DNA from: Ilyomonas sp965219515
GTDB lineage: Bacteria; Bacteroidota; Bacteroidia; Chitinophagales; Chitinophagaceae
Assembly (NCBI GenBank): GCA_965219515.1
Contig: OZ244776.1
Coordinates: 806,001 to 870,000 of the forward strand
Length of the DNA: 64,000 nt
Direction: 5' to 3'
In this document: positions 7,953 to 16,092 of the stretch, in pieces
Layout: every line of letters begins with the position of its first letter
How positions within the stretch are numbered: the first letter of the stretch is position 1
Notes under the pieces: generated by a model
The model's input: only the letters and a program-made list of their open reading frames with translations
What the model was told of the DNA's origin: nothing
Database searches by the model: none
Translations under genes and position numbers: made by a program

Positions 7953-8927
7953 TCACGCGATGGCCATCTTATATTTGTTCTTATAATCAACCGGCGATAA
8001 GCCCGTTATTTTTTTAAAAGTTGTACGAAATGCCTTCGTATCAGAATAACCAACTTCGTACATTACTTCGTTGATGTTGCTGCGGCTTGTTTCCAATCTT
8101 TTTTTTGCCGCTTCTATCTTTACGCGCTGCATATATTCGATAATGGTGTTGGAAGTGGCTTTCTTGAAGCGCCTTTCAAAATTGCGCCTGCCAATGGCAA
8201 ACATAGAAGCCAGTTGGTCAACTGAAATTTTATTATCAAAGTTCATCTCGATGTATTCCTGCGCCTTTCTTATTTCTTCATCTTCGTGCTCTTTCTGACC
8301 CTGAAAAATAATAAACGGCGACTGGCTTCCACGTTCCATTTCGATGGCAAAAACTTTTGCATTCATAATTGCCATTTCTCTGCCTGCATATTTTTCTATC
8401 AGGTACAAGATAAGGTTGAGATAACTGTAAGCGCCGCCGCTCGAGTAAATACCCGCTTCATCGGTAACCACTTTATCCGGTATCAGGTGTACCAGCGGAA
8501 ACATCTTTTTAAATTCATTAGCCGCCAGCCAGTGCGTAGCGCATTTTTTTCCGTTCAGCAAACCCGTTGAAGCCAGCAGAAATGCGCCCATACAAAGACT
8601 TGCTACTTCCGCACCATCGTTGTATTGTTTTGTAATCCAGGGAATAAATGCGGCATTATTTTTCAACGCTTCGATTATGTCTCCGTCAACCGCAGGCACC
8701 ACAATCAAATCTGTTGCGTGAACGTCTTTTAGCAATTTATCTGCATTGATGGTAACCAGCCCGCCGCAGAGCTTTGTTTCTTTTTGCAAGCCTACAAACT
8801 GCAATTTAAACATGGGCGATTCGCCTCTCATGTGCAGGAACTGATTTACCTGCGTAAACAATTGACGCGGACCTTCGATGCTGCCCAAAATGGCACCTTT
8901 CGGAATTAAGATGGAAATGTGTTTCAT
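7953..8927 (-). CDS. DJ-1/PfpI-AraC transcriptional regulator (FtrA/GlxA type)
   Basis: Regulator with an N-terminal DJ-1/PfpI (glutamine amidotransferase-like) sensor domain (about residues 1-190) and a C-terminal AraC double helix-turn-helix (about 215-320). The sensor has the nucleophile-elbow cysteine Cys112 in SLCMGAF, as in GlxA/FtrA proteins; these are usually not active enzymes. The DNA-binding part shows VDQLASMFAIGRRNFERRFK and the AraC end motif FRTTFKKITGLSPVDYK. It is transcribed away from the DinB-SnoaL and VOC gene run, sharing a 100-base intergenic region, so control of those genes is a reasonable inference. A TACTTTTA box lies only about four bases before its start. Confidence 0.9.
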   Translation of the reverse strand: MKHISILIPKGAILGSIEGPRQLFTQVNQFLHMRGESPMFKLQFVGLQKETKLCGGLVTINADKLLKDVHATDLIVVPAVDGDIIEALKNNAAFIPWITKQYNDGAEVASLCMGAFLLASTGLLNGKKCATHWLAANEFKKMFPLVHLIPDKVVTDEAGIYSSGGAYSYLNLILYLIEKYAGREMAIMNAKVFAIEMERGSQSPFIIFQGQKEHEDEEIRKAQEYIEMNFDNKISVDQLASMFAIGRRNFERRFKKATSNTIIEYMQRVKIEAAKKRLETSRSNINEVMYEVGYSDTKAFRTTFKKITGLSPVDYKNKYKMAIA

Positions 8928-9027
8928 GCAATAAAAGTAAAGAGAATTTTTGTCGCAATCAACCTCTTACATTGACGTTTTTACACCGCAATTATTTGTA
9001 CAGACATGAATACGTTTGCATCAGTAA

Positions 9028-9894
9028 ATGAATTGTATGAAACAGAAAATTAATAATCAGTGCCGGGAAATCAATCAGCAGTTGATACAACTGTTTTCTG
9101 CTTTCGATGATGCGCATATCAATCAGGTGCCGTTTGCCGGAAGCTGGACGCCGGCGCAGGTAGCAGCGCATGTTATAAAATCGGAAACATTCATATTAAA
9201 ATCCATGAGCGTACCGGGAAAACCGGTTGACAGATTGCCGGATGAAAGAGTACCGGAACTGAAAGGAATTTTTTTAAACTTTACAACCAAATTTCAATCG
9301 CCGGATTTTATTGTTCCTGAACAAAAGACTTATGAAAAAAAAGAATTGATTGCACAACTGACAACAGTTAGCGGACAATTATATGAAAAAACAGATGCGA
9401 TAAATGTAAGTGAAGCCGTCATTGATCCGGCACTTGGCGAACTCACAAAGCTTGAAATGATTCACTTTGTCGCCTATCATACACAGCGACACATTCATCA
9501 ACTAAAACATATTTTTCAAACCATCAATAAACATGAAATCATGATAACAACCAACGAAGCGATTGTACGCAAGGTGAATGAAGCATTTAATATGAATGAT
9601 ATGCAGGTATTCTTATCTTACTGCACAGACGATATAGAATGGAATATGGTTGGCAATTCCGCTACGCAGGGCAAAGAAGCAATTCTTGCTATGATGACTG
9701 CAATGCCCGCTGACTCTCCTGATGTTACAATAACAGACATCTTTTCTAACGGTGATAAAACCGCCTGTACCGGTACATTTACGATGACTAAAAAGACGGG
9801 AGAAAAAGAATATTTCAGCTTCTGCGATATTTATAAATTCAGGGAAGAAAAAATACAGGTTCTCGATTCTTACGTGGTAGAAATAAAACAGTAA
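9028..9894 (+). CDS. DinB-like domain fused to SnoaL-like domain
   Basis: A 288-residue protein with two small domains usually encoded separately. Residues about 5-165 form a DinB-type four-helix bundle, with the helix containing HTQRHIHQLKHI that supplies metal-binding histidines in DinB_2 proteins. Residues about 171-288 form an NTF2/SnoaL-like cone, starting MITTNEAIVRKVNEAFN and ending in the YKF...VLDSYVVE strands. The frame is continuous, and a methionine stands at the junction, so a second internal start is possible. The start may be 9028 or the second Met at 9037. It probably begins the run into the three VOC genes. No specific substrate can be inferred. Confidence 0.75.
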   Translation: MNCMKQKINNQCREINQQLIQLFSAFDDAHINQVPFAGSWTPAQVAAHVIKSETFILKSMSVPGKPVDRLPDERVPELKGIFLNFTTKFQSPDFIVPEQKTYEKKELIAQLTTVSGQLYEKTDAINVSEAVIDPALGELTKLEMIHFVAYHTQRHIHQLKHIFQTINKHEIMITTNEAIVRKVNEAFNMNDMQVFLSYCTDDIEWNMVGNSATQGKEAILAMMTAMPADSPDVTITDIFSNGDKTACTGTFTMTKKTGEKEYFSFCDIYKFREEKIQVLDSYVVEIKQ

Positions 9895-9920
9895 TCAATC
9901 CTTTCAACACTCTTTATAAT

Positions 9921-9945
9921 GCTACGGGTTTTAAAACCTGACGGC
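9921..9945. repeat. Short palindromic intergenic element
   Basis: GGGTTTTAAAACCT at 9926-9939 is nearly self-complementary and is embedded in CTACGGG...CTGACGGC. It lies between the DinB-SnoaL gene and the first VOC gene and may act as a weak hairpin. Confidence 0.4.
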
Positions 9946-9988
9946 ATTGAATAAACCAGCAAATTCATCAGTAAATAAATAAACAATT

Positions 9989-10471
9989 ATGGCAGCACAG
10001 TTTAAAAAAATCATTCCGCATTTGTGGTTTGATACAGAAGCCAAAGAAGCGGCAGAATATTACGTTTCTATTTTTCCCGATTCAAAAATCACGAATGTTA
10101 CCGTTATCGAAAACACGTCTTCGGGCGATGCGATGACGGTTTCGTTTGAACTATCAGGCAATCCGTTTATGGCCATCAGCGCCGGTCCTTTGTTTACCTT
10201 TAATGAATCTGTTTCGTTTATTGTGCAATGCGATACGCAGGACGAAATAGATTATTACTGGAGCAAGCTTACCAAAGGCGGCGACCCGAAGGCGCAGCAA
10301 TGCGGATGGCTGAAAGATAAATACGGACTTTCGTGGCAGGTTGTTCCGGCGGCAATGAACGACATGATGCAGAATGGAACCAAAGCGCAGATCGCGAATG
10401 TTACGCAGGCATTCCTGAAAATGAAAAAGTTTGATATTGCCACTTTGCAAGAGGCTTATGAAAAAAATTAA
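9989..10471 (+). CDS. PhnB-like VOC family protein 1
   Basis: A 160-residue protein of the PhnB/3-demethylubiquinone methyltransferase-like branch of the VOC (glyoxalase-fold) superfamily. Marks are IIPHLWFDTEAKEAAEYYVSIF at the start, with the second half carrying CDTQDEIDYYWSKLTKGGD and CGWLKDKYGLSWQVVP. Many relatives lack the metal ligands of glyoxalase, and enzymatic activity here is unproven. It is the first of three tandem VOC genes separated by 40-45 bases and so probably cotranscribed. It is longer and more divergent than the other two, with a C-terminal helix after residue 130. Confidence 0.9.
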   Translation: MAAQFKKIIPHLWFDTEAKEAAEYYVSIFPDSKITNVTVIENTSSGDAMTVSFELSGNPFMAISAGPLFTFNESVSFIVQCDTQDEIDYYWSKLTKGGDPKAQQCGWLKDKYGLSWQVVPAAMNDMMQNGTKAQIANVTQAFLKMKKFDIATLQEAYEKN

Positions 10472-10511
10472 GCGAAAAAAGAAAATTTATTCATCATAAA
10501 ATAAAATAAAA

Positions 10512-10931
10512 ATGACAGCACAAATAAATGCTTACATCGGCTTCAATGGCAAATGCAAAGAGGCCATGACTTTTTATCAACAATGCCTTGGCGGATCGCT
10601 TTCGTTAACAAGCGTTGGGGAATCGCCGATGGCAGACCAAATATCAATGCCGAAAGACAAAATTATGCATGCTGTATTACTGCGTGAAGGTGTTGTGATG
10701 CTAATGGCTTCCGATATGTCGGGACAGCAAATTGTACACGGCAACAACATTAATTTAATGCTTAACTGCAGCAGCGAAGAAGAAATCAACAGTTTTTATT
10801 CCAAACTATCCGAAGGCGGTCAGGTTACGCATCCCGTAAAAGAAGAATCATGGGGCGCATTGTTCGGTCATTTTACAGATAAATTCGGCATCAACTGGAT
10901 GCTGAACTTTCAAAAGAACGCAGCAATGTAA
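10512..10931 (+). CDS. PhnB-like VOC family protein 2
   Basis: A 139-residue PhnB-like VOC protein. It starts INAYIGFNGKCKEAMTFYQQ and ends WGALFGHFTDKFGINWMLNF, the usual first and last strands of the fold. The middle reads HAVLLREGVVMLMASDM. Together with its neighbours it forms a tandem array that probably arose by duplication, although the three have drifted well apart. Substrate is unknown. Members of this group are often annotated glyoxalase or bleomycin-resistance proteins, which overstates what is known. Confidence 0.9.
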   Translation: MTAQINAYIGFNGKCKEAMTFYQQCLGGSLSLTSVGESPMADQISMPKDKIMHAVLLREGVVMLMASDMSGQQIVHGNNINLMLNCSSEEEINSFYSKLSEGGQVTHPVKEESWGALFGHFTDKFGINWMLNFQKNAAM

Positions 10932-10974
10932 AAGCATTTATAAAATCATTCTTTCATAATTAAATCAAACAACT

Positions 10975-11400
10975 ATGGCAGCAGCGTTTAATCCGTACTT
11001 AAATTTTAATGGTAACACCGAAGAGGCTTTCAATTTTTATAAGTCTGTCTTAGGCGGCGAGTTTGCCGTACTGCAACGTTTTAAAGAAATACCCGGCAAC
11101 GACAAAATTTCTGCCGAAGAAGCTAACAAAATCATGCACATCGCTTTGCCCATCGGCAACGGCAATATGCTAATGGGAACCGATGTCAGCAGCAACATGC
11201 CGCCGGCAACTTTCGGTACCAATTTTTCTATCAGTATCTCGCCTGAAACGGATGAAGAAGCGCACAAAATATTCAATGGCTTATCTGCGGGCGGGCAAGT
11301 AATGATGCCACTTGAAAAAATGTTTTGGGGCGATACATTTGGTATGTTGAAAGATAAATTTAATGTGCAGTGGATGATGAATTACAGCGAGAAAAAATAA
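10975..11400 (+). CDS. PhnB-like VOC family protein 3
   Basis: A 141-residue PhnB-like VOC protein, third in the tandem run. It starts FNPYLNFNGNTEEAFNFYKS and ends FWGDTFGMLKDKFNVQWMMN. Histidine in IMHIALPIGN corresponds to the position of HAVLL in copy 2, so these two copies are closest. A strong C-rich hairpin begins 12 bases after the stop codon and may terminate the transcript. Confidence 0.9.
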   Translation: MAAAFNPYLNFNGNTEEAFNFYKSVLGGEFAVLQRFKEIPGNDKISAEEANKIMHIALPIGNGNMLMGTDVSSNMPPATFGTNFSISISPETDEEAHKIFNGLSAGGQVMMPLEKMFWGDTFGMLKDKFNVQWMMNYSEKK

Positions 11401-11545
11401 CCTCATCCCAACCCTTCTCCACCCGTGGAGAAGGGCAGAAAACAGCCGCTTTTTTAAAACTACAAAGGCATTGAGAAAACAGAGAAGTAAAAAGTAATCT
11501 TTGTAAACGCTGGTTTTCTCCGTGCCTCCGTGGTTTAATTTTTTA
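11401..11545. repeat. Two adjacent Bacteroidota-type intergenic hairpin repeats
   Basis: The first is CCCTTCTCCAC (11412-11422) facing GTGGAGAAGGG (11425-11435), an 11-bp perfect stem with almost no loop. The second has GAGAAAAC (11473-11480) facing GTTTTCTC (11513-11520) and a CTCCGTGCCTCCGTGG tail. Such wording is familiar from intergenic regions of many Bacteroidota. The first lies just after the VOC gene run and could terminate it. Confidence 0.6.
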
Positions 11546-11572
11546 TCAGTTTAATATCATCTGATCAGAAGT

Positions 11573-11956
11573 TTATTTCGCATCAAACCAAACCGGCGTT
11601 TTATCATCCGGTGCGGCGTTGTAATTAATGGTTAGCTCTTCGCCTTTTTTTATGGCTTTCACGGTTTTTATCGTCATGGTCATTTCATCAAAATCCATTT
11701 CATACACACAGTTAGACGAATAACTGTGATTATACATAGAGATATAGCCCAGCGCCATGCCCGCTTTACGCCGCGTATCGCCCCATTCAAACACATAATG
11801 ATACAAAAGTGTTGTTTCTAACGTCTTTCGTTCTTTGGGTTTTAAAACCAAAACAGGCGAAATTTCTATAACCGTATCAACGGCAATGGACTTGCTGGTA
11901 AATACGCCTCTGCCTTTGCTGCCAGCAGCTTTTACATCAATGTAAGGAACAATCAT
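11573..11956 (-). CDS. SET domain protein
   Basis: A small SET-fold protein of 127 residues when started at the ATG at 11956, the start that puts MIVPYIDVKAAGSKGRGVF at the N-terminus as in relatives; an upstream ATG at 11998 would add 14 unlikely residues. SET marks are KGRGVF (cofactor loop), YNHSYSSNC with the conserved Asn-His pair, and the C-terminal EELTINYN with the catalytic tyrosine. SET proteins methylate lysine using S-adenosylmethionine; bacterial versions like this have poorly known substrates. The gene is single and faces away from mgtE. Confidence 0.88.
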   Translation of the reverse strand: MIVPYIDVKAAGSKGRGVFTSKSIAVDTVIEISPVLVLKPKERKTLETTLLYHYVFEWGDTRRKAGMALGYISMYNHSYSSNCVYEMDFDEMTMTIKTVKAIKKGEELTINYNAAPDDKTPVWFDAK

Positions 11957-12046
11957 AATGGTTGGTTGGTATAAAAAAGCCGAAAATAAACAAAACAATC
12001 ATACAGCAATTGGTTGATGCAAATGGTTTATAATTAAATTGCGCGC

Positions 12047-13453
12047 ATGATTACAGAATCGGAATTGCCTTCCATCAACGAGCAGTTTGAGGAGCTTATC
12101 AGCGCTGAAGACAGACAACCGCTCTATGAATTTGTGAATCAACTGAACATCAGCGATGTAGCAGAACTGATGTATGAGTATGAAGATTATGCATCGGAGA
12201 TTATTGCGAACATGCCGGTGCATCGTGCGGCCGGGGTATTTAAAATATTAGACATCGGCGTACAAAAGCTGATAATTAAAGAACTGCCTTCGCACAAAAC
12301 GGCAGAGCTGCTAAACGAACTGCCCGCGGATGACCGTACCGATTTTATGGAGGAACTGCCCAAAGCGGCCATCCGCGATTTGATTAAGCTGCTGAATATA
12401 GATGAACGTAAGATTACGCTTTCCATGCTCGGATATCCCGAAGACAGCGTTGGCAGATTGATGACGCCGGATTATGTGTATGTCTATAAATACAACACCG
12501 TAGAGCAGGCTTTCAATACCATTCGCAAAGTGGGCAAAAACAGCGAAACCATTGATGTAATTTATGTGATTAACGAAAAAGGCGAACTGATAGATGACCT
12601 TAGAATACGCGATCTGATATTGGCGTCGCCAACCAGGCGCATTGATGAAATTATTGACGGCCGCATCATCGCTTTAAATGTGCACGACGATCAGGAACAG
12701 GCAAGCCAAATATTTAAGATGAACAACCGCGTGGCACTGCCCGTTACGGATGATAACAATATTCTGCTCGGCATTGTAACCATAGACGATATGCTTTGGG
12801 TTGCCAACGAAGAATATAGCGAAGACATGCAGAAAATTGGCGGTACCGAAGCGTTGGAAGAACCGTATCTCGACATTTCTTTTTTTAAATTAATTAAAAA
12901 GCGCATTGGCTGGCTCATTGTATTGTTTATCGGCGAGTTGCTTACCGCAAGCGCAATGGGATATTTTAACGAAGAACTCGAAAAAGCAACCGTGTTGTCA
13001 TTGTTTGTTCCTTTGATTATCAGCAGCGGCGGCAACAGTGGCTCGCAGGCTTCTACTTTAATTATTCAGGCGATGGCGGTAGGTGAAATTGCCATTGCCG
13101 ACTGGTGGCGCGTGATGCGGCGCGAAATATTAAGCGGGCTTATTCTCGGCTCCATTCTCGGGCTGATTGGCTTTTTGCGAATTTGTCTCTGGCATTATTT
13201 AATGAGCCATAATATTCTTACCGATCTGTATGGCGAGCACTGGCTGCTAATTGCTTTCACGGTTGGCTTTTCGCTTATCGGGATTGTGTTATGGGGAACG
13301 CTCGCCGGTTCTATGCTGCCGATTATTCTTAAAAAATTAGGCGCCGATCCGGCGGCATCTTCCGCACCGTTTGTGGCAACGCTGGTAGATGTAACCGGTA
13401 TTATTATTTATTTAAGTGTTGGCTATATCTTTCTTCGCGGTGTTTTGCTGTAA
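12047..13453 (+). CDS. mgtE: Magnesium transporter MgtE
   Basis: MgtE is a Mg2+-gated Mg2+ channel of the inner membrane. The 468 residues show the full order: a cytoplasmic superhelical MgtE_N domain (about 20-130, with LPSHKTAELLNELPADDRTDF), two CBS domains (about 140-260), the connecting helix, and a membrane domain from about 290 to the end with five hydrophobic segments. The pore region carries the family motif SGGNSGSQAST and, near the end, LGADPAASSAPFVATLVDVTG, with the conserved Asp. The gene is monocistronic. A TAAATTG box stands only six bases before the ATG at 12047. Confidence 0.95.
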   Translation: MITESELPSINEQFEELISAEDRQPLYEFVNQLNISDVAELMYEYEDYASEIIANMPVHRAAGVFKILDIGVQKLIIKELPSHKTAELLNELPADDRTDFMEELPKAAIRDLIKLLNIDERKITLSMLGYPEDSVGRLMTPDYVYVYKYNTVEQAFNTIRKVGKNSETIDVIYVINEKGELIDDLRIRDLILASPTRRIDEIIDGRIIALNVHDDQEQASQIFKMNNRVALPVTDDNNILLGIVTIDDMLWVANEEYSEDMQKIGGTEALEEPYLDISFFKLIKKRIGWLIVLFIGELLTASAMGYFNEELEKATVLSLFVPLIISSGGNSGSQASTLIIQAMAVGEIAIADWWRVMRREILSGLILGSILGLIGFLRICLWHYLMSHNILTDLYGEHWLLIAFTVGFSLIGIVLWGTLAGSMLPIILKKLGADPAASSAPFVATLVDVTGIIIYLSVGYIFLRGVLL

Positions 13454-13665
13454 CTCTGCCATCTGATTTCTGATAACGTATTATAAAAAAAACGGTAGAA
13501 GCAACAGATATAGAATTTAAGTTTGTTGTTCTTTTAATCCAATCATCTGCACGATTACCGTTACCTTGTTATTCATAAAGAAATAATGTTGCTGTAAGTT
13601 TTACACCGTTATCTTGTTGGTATCAAGCGTATCTTTCACTTTTATTTTTTTATTAAAAACATCTT

Positions 13666-14313
13666 ATGAAAAACGTATTTCTTGTTTTAATGGCAGCCTT
13701 TTTCATTTTTGCACAGCCAAAGTTAAAAGATAACAATGCACCCGCAGACGAGTGGATTTCTTTATTCGACGGCAAATCGTTAGACAACTGGAAGGTGGGA
13801 GACAATGCAGAAACTTTTAGCGTAAAAGACGGAATGATAATGGTTCACGGCAAAACGGCGCATCTGTTTTATAACGGCGATGTGCAGAATCATGATTTCA
13901 AAAATTTTGAGTTCAGCGCACAGGTGATGACGATGCCCGGCGCCAATTCGGGCATTTATTTTCATACGGAATATCAGCCCGGCGGATGGCCGTCAAAAGG
14001 CTACGAAGTACAGGTAAATAATTCGCATACCGACTGGCGCAGAACCGGCAGCCTGTATGCCATAGAAGATGTAAAAGAAAAGCTGGTGCCCGACAGCACC
14101 TGGTTTACCGAAAAAATAAAAGTGGTGGGAAAGCATGTGCAGATTTGGGTAAACGATACCATGACGGTTGATTACACCGAGCCCGATGATGCCAACAGAG
14201 ATGAAAACATGAAAGGGCGCACGATATCTGACGGCACGTTTGCTTTGCAGGGGCACGACCCGAACAGCGTTGTATATTTTAAAGACATAAAAGTTAGACC
14301 AATGGCAAATTAA
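13666..14313 (+). CDS. Secreted DUF1080 (3-keto-disaccharide hydrolase-like) protein
   Basis: DUF1080 proteins have a jelly-roll fold; the family includes 3-keto-glycoside hydrolases, and many members are exported in Bacteroidota. Residues 1-17 form a signal peptide (MKN plus hydrophobic core, FAQ). The domain follows at once with WISLFDGKSLDNWK, the family's opening, then GANSGIYFHTEY and GYEVQVNN in the core, and it closes with GTFALQGHDPNSVVYFKDIKVRP. The length of 215 residues means a single domain. The HAD-ATPase fusion gene begins 25 bases downstream, so the two may be cotranscribed, but no functional link is apparent. Confidence 0.88.
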   Translation: MKNVFLVLMAAFFIFAQPKLKDNNAPADEWISLFDGKSLDNWKVGDNAETFSVKDGMIMVHGKTAHLFYNGDVQNHDFKNFEFSAQVMTMPGANSGIYFHTEYQPGGWPSKGYEVQVNNSHTDWRRTGSLYAIEDVKEKLVPDSTWFTEKIKVVGKHVQIWVNDTMTVDYTEPDDANRDENMKGRTISDGTFALQGHDPNSVVYFKDIKVRPMAN

Positions 14314-14338
14314 CCGGCTTATATGCTACAAATTATTC

Positions 14339-16033
14339 ATGCCTATGCGTTATCATATTTTAGCTTCTGATTACGATGGCACCATTGCGCACCATGAAAA
14401 AGTGTCTGGTGAAACCGTAGAAAAATTAAAGCAGTTAAAAGCATCAAATCGTAAAATCGCCCTGGTAACCGGCAGAGAAATGCCTGATCTGGAACGCGCA
14501 TTTCCTGAATTTAAAGTGTTTGATTATATCGTAGCGGAAAACGGCGCTTTACTTTATACCACCGCCACCGGTATGGAAGAACTGTTGGGACCCGCACCGG
14601 AAGCGGCTTTTACAGATGAGCTTATAAAACGTGGCGTATCGCCGATCTCCATTGGAAAAGTAATTGTTGCCACCTGGGAGCCGCATCAGAATACGGTGCT
14701 TGACGTCATTAAAGAATTTGGTATCGAACGTCAGATTATTTTTAACAAAGGCGCCGTAATGATATTGCCGCCGGGTGTTAATAAAGCTACCGGTCTACAG
14801 ACATTGTTAGAAAAATTATGCTTGTCAGAACATAATGTGGTAGCGGTTGGAGACGCAGAAAACGATAGCGCCATGTTTACCGTTGCCGAATGTGCGGTTG
14901 CCGTTAGGAATGCTTTACCAACGTTAAAAGAATCAGTTGACTGGGTTACGAAATCCGATCATGGAAATGGCGTTGGCGAATTGATAGATGCGCTGATTGC
15001 AAATGATTTGTCTGAACTGAACCATACCATGACAAGACATTTTTTACAGTTAGGCACTTTACGCAATCAGAAGCCCTTTTTACTCAATCCGTACCGGTCG
15101 GGCATTTTGTTATCCGGCGTTTCCGGCGGCGGAAAATCTACATTTACGGTTGCCGTTACAGAAAGCCTTTCCAAGAAGAATTACCGGTTTTGTCTGATTG
15201 ATCCCGAAGGCGATTATACCGAACTTCCTGACGCCGTTATTATCGGTAATGAAAAATCGTTACCATCAATCGAAGAAATAATCGGGTTATTAAAAAATCC
15301 AAAGCAAAGCGTTGTTATTTCATTGTTATCGGTAGCGATGGACGATCGGCCGGCTTTTTTTACCCGGCTATTAACTTCCATTGCAAGTCTTCGCAAAGAG
15401 TTTGGTCTTCCGCATTGGCTGCTGATAGATGAAGCGCATCATCTGTTGCCGCCGGGTGTGGACAGCAGTTTATTTTCACATCTGAATAATTTTTTACTTA
15501 TCAGTTATTCGCCCGATGTGATGTGTTCTGACATTTTGGAAAAAGTAGGTATGGTAATAACAGTGGGTGAAAACGCTGCGTATCCGATAGATCACTTTTG
15601 TAAAATAAGAAAGATTGAGCCTCCGAAAAAGACGCCCGTGTTGAAAAAAGGCGAAGCCTGCATTTATGATCTGGAAGCAAAAAAAACAACGCCTTATGTA
15701 GTGAAAATGAATGAACCGAAGCAGTTGCAACAAAGGCACAAACGCAAATATGCCACCGGTGATATGGGCGATAACAGCTTTGTATTTACCGGAAAAAACA
15801 ACACATTACAGCTAAAAGCAAACAATCTTATCATGTTTGCGCACATTGCAGAAGGCATTGACGATAAAACCTGGAATTATCATCTTGCCAAAGGCGATTA
15901 CACCAATTGGTTTCGCGATACGGTTCACGACGACGAACTGTCTGACATAAGCAGCGAAGCGGAGAAAGAAAAAAATGCCGAAGTATCAAAGAAAAAAATA
16001 CTGGCTTATATCAATCAGAAATATACTGCCTGA
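14339..16033 (+). CDS. HAD hydrolase fused to a HerA/DUF87-like P-loop ATPase
   Basis: A 564-residue two-domain protein. Residues 1-225 form a Cof-type HAD phosphatase: nucleophile and acid Asp11 and Asp13 in DYDGT, the VTGRE motif at 43-47, and GDAENDSAMF at 171-180. Residues about 235-480 form a P-loop ATPase of HerA/DUF87 appearance: Walker A GVSGGGKST (260-268), DPEGDYTEL at 288-296, and Walker B LLIDEAHH (361-368). The C-terminal region has WNYHLAKGDYTNWFRD, a motif like that seen beside sugar or trehalose enzymes, and a charged tail. All catalytic residues of both domains appear intact. The substrate is unknown; a sugar phosphate is a guess from the fold. Confidence 0.82.
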   Translation: MPMRYHILASDYDGTIAHHEKVSGETVEKLKQLKASNRKIALVTGREMPDLERAFPEFKVFDYIVAENGALLYTTATGMEELLGPAPEAAFTDELIKRGVSPISIGKVIVATWEPHQNTVLDVIKEFGIERQIIFNKGAVMILPPGVNKATGLQTLLEKLCLSEHNVVAVGDAENDSAMFTVAECAVAVRNALPTLKESVDWVTKSDHGNGVGELIDALIANDLSELNHTMTRHFLQLGTLRNQKPFLLNPYRSGILLSGVSGGGKSTFTVAVTESLSKKNYRFCLIDPEGDYTELPDAVIIGNEKSLPSIEEIIGLLKNPKQSVVISLLSVAMDDRPAFFTRLLTSIASLRKEFGLPHWLLIDEAHHLLPPGVDSSLFSHLNNFLLISYSPDVMCSDILEKVGMVITVGENAAYPIDHFCKIRKIEPPKKTPVLKKGEACIYDLEAKKTTPYVVKMNEPKQLQQRHKRKYATGDMGDNSFVFTGKNNTLQLKANNLIMFAHIAEGIDDKTWNYHLAKGDYTNWFRDTVHDDELSDISSEAEKEKNAEVSKKKILAYINQKYTA

Positions 16034-16044
16034 TTTGGAGAAAT

Positions 16045-16092
16045 ATAGAATATAAAAAGCCGGTAATAAAATACCGGCTTTTTATATTCTAT
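16045..16092. terminator. Strong bidirectional terminator
   Basis: A 21-bp perfect inverted repeat (16045-16065 and 16072-16092) with a six-base loop, G+C core CCGGTA/TACCGG, and A/T runs on both sides. It lies between the convergent HAD-ATPase and pyk genes and overlaps the last codons of pyk. Confidence 0.9.
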
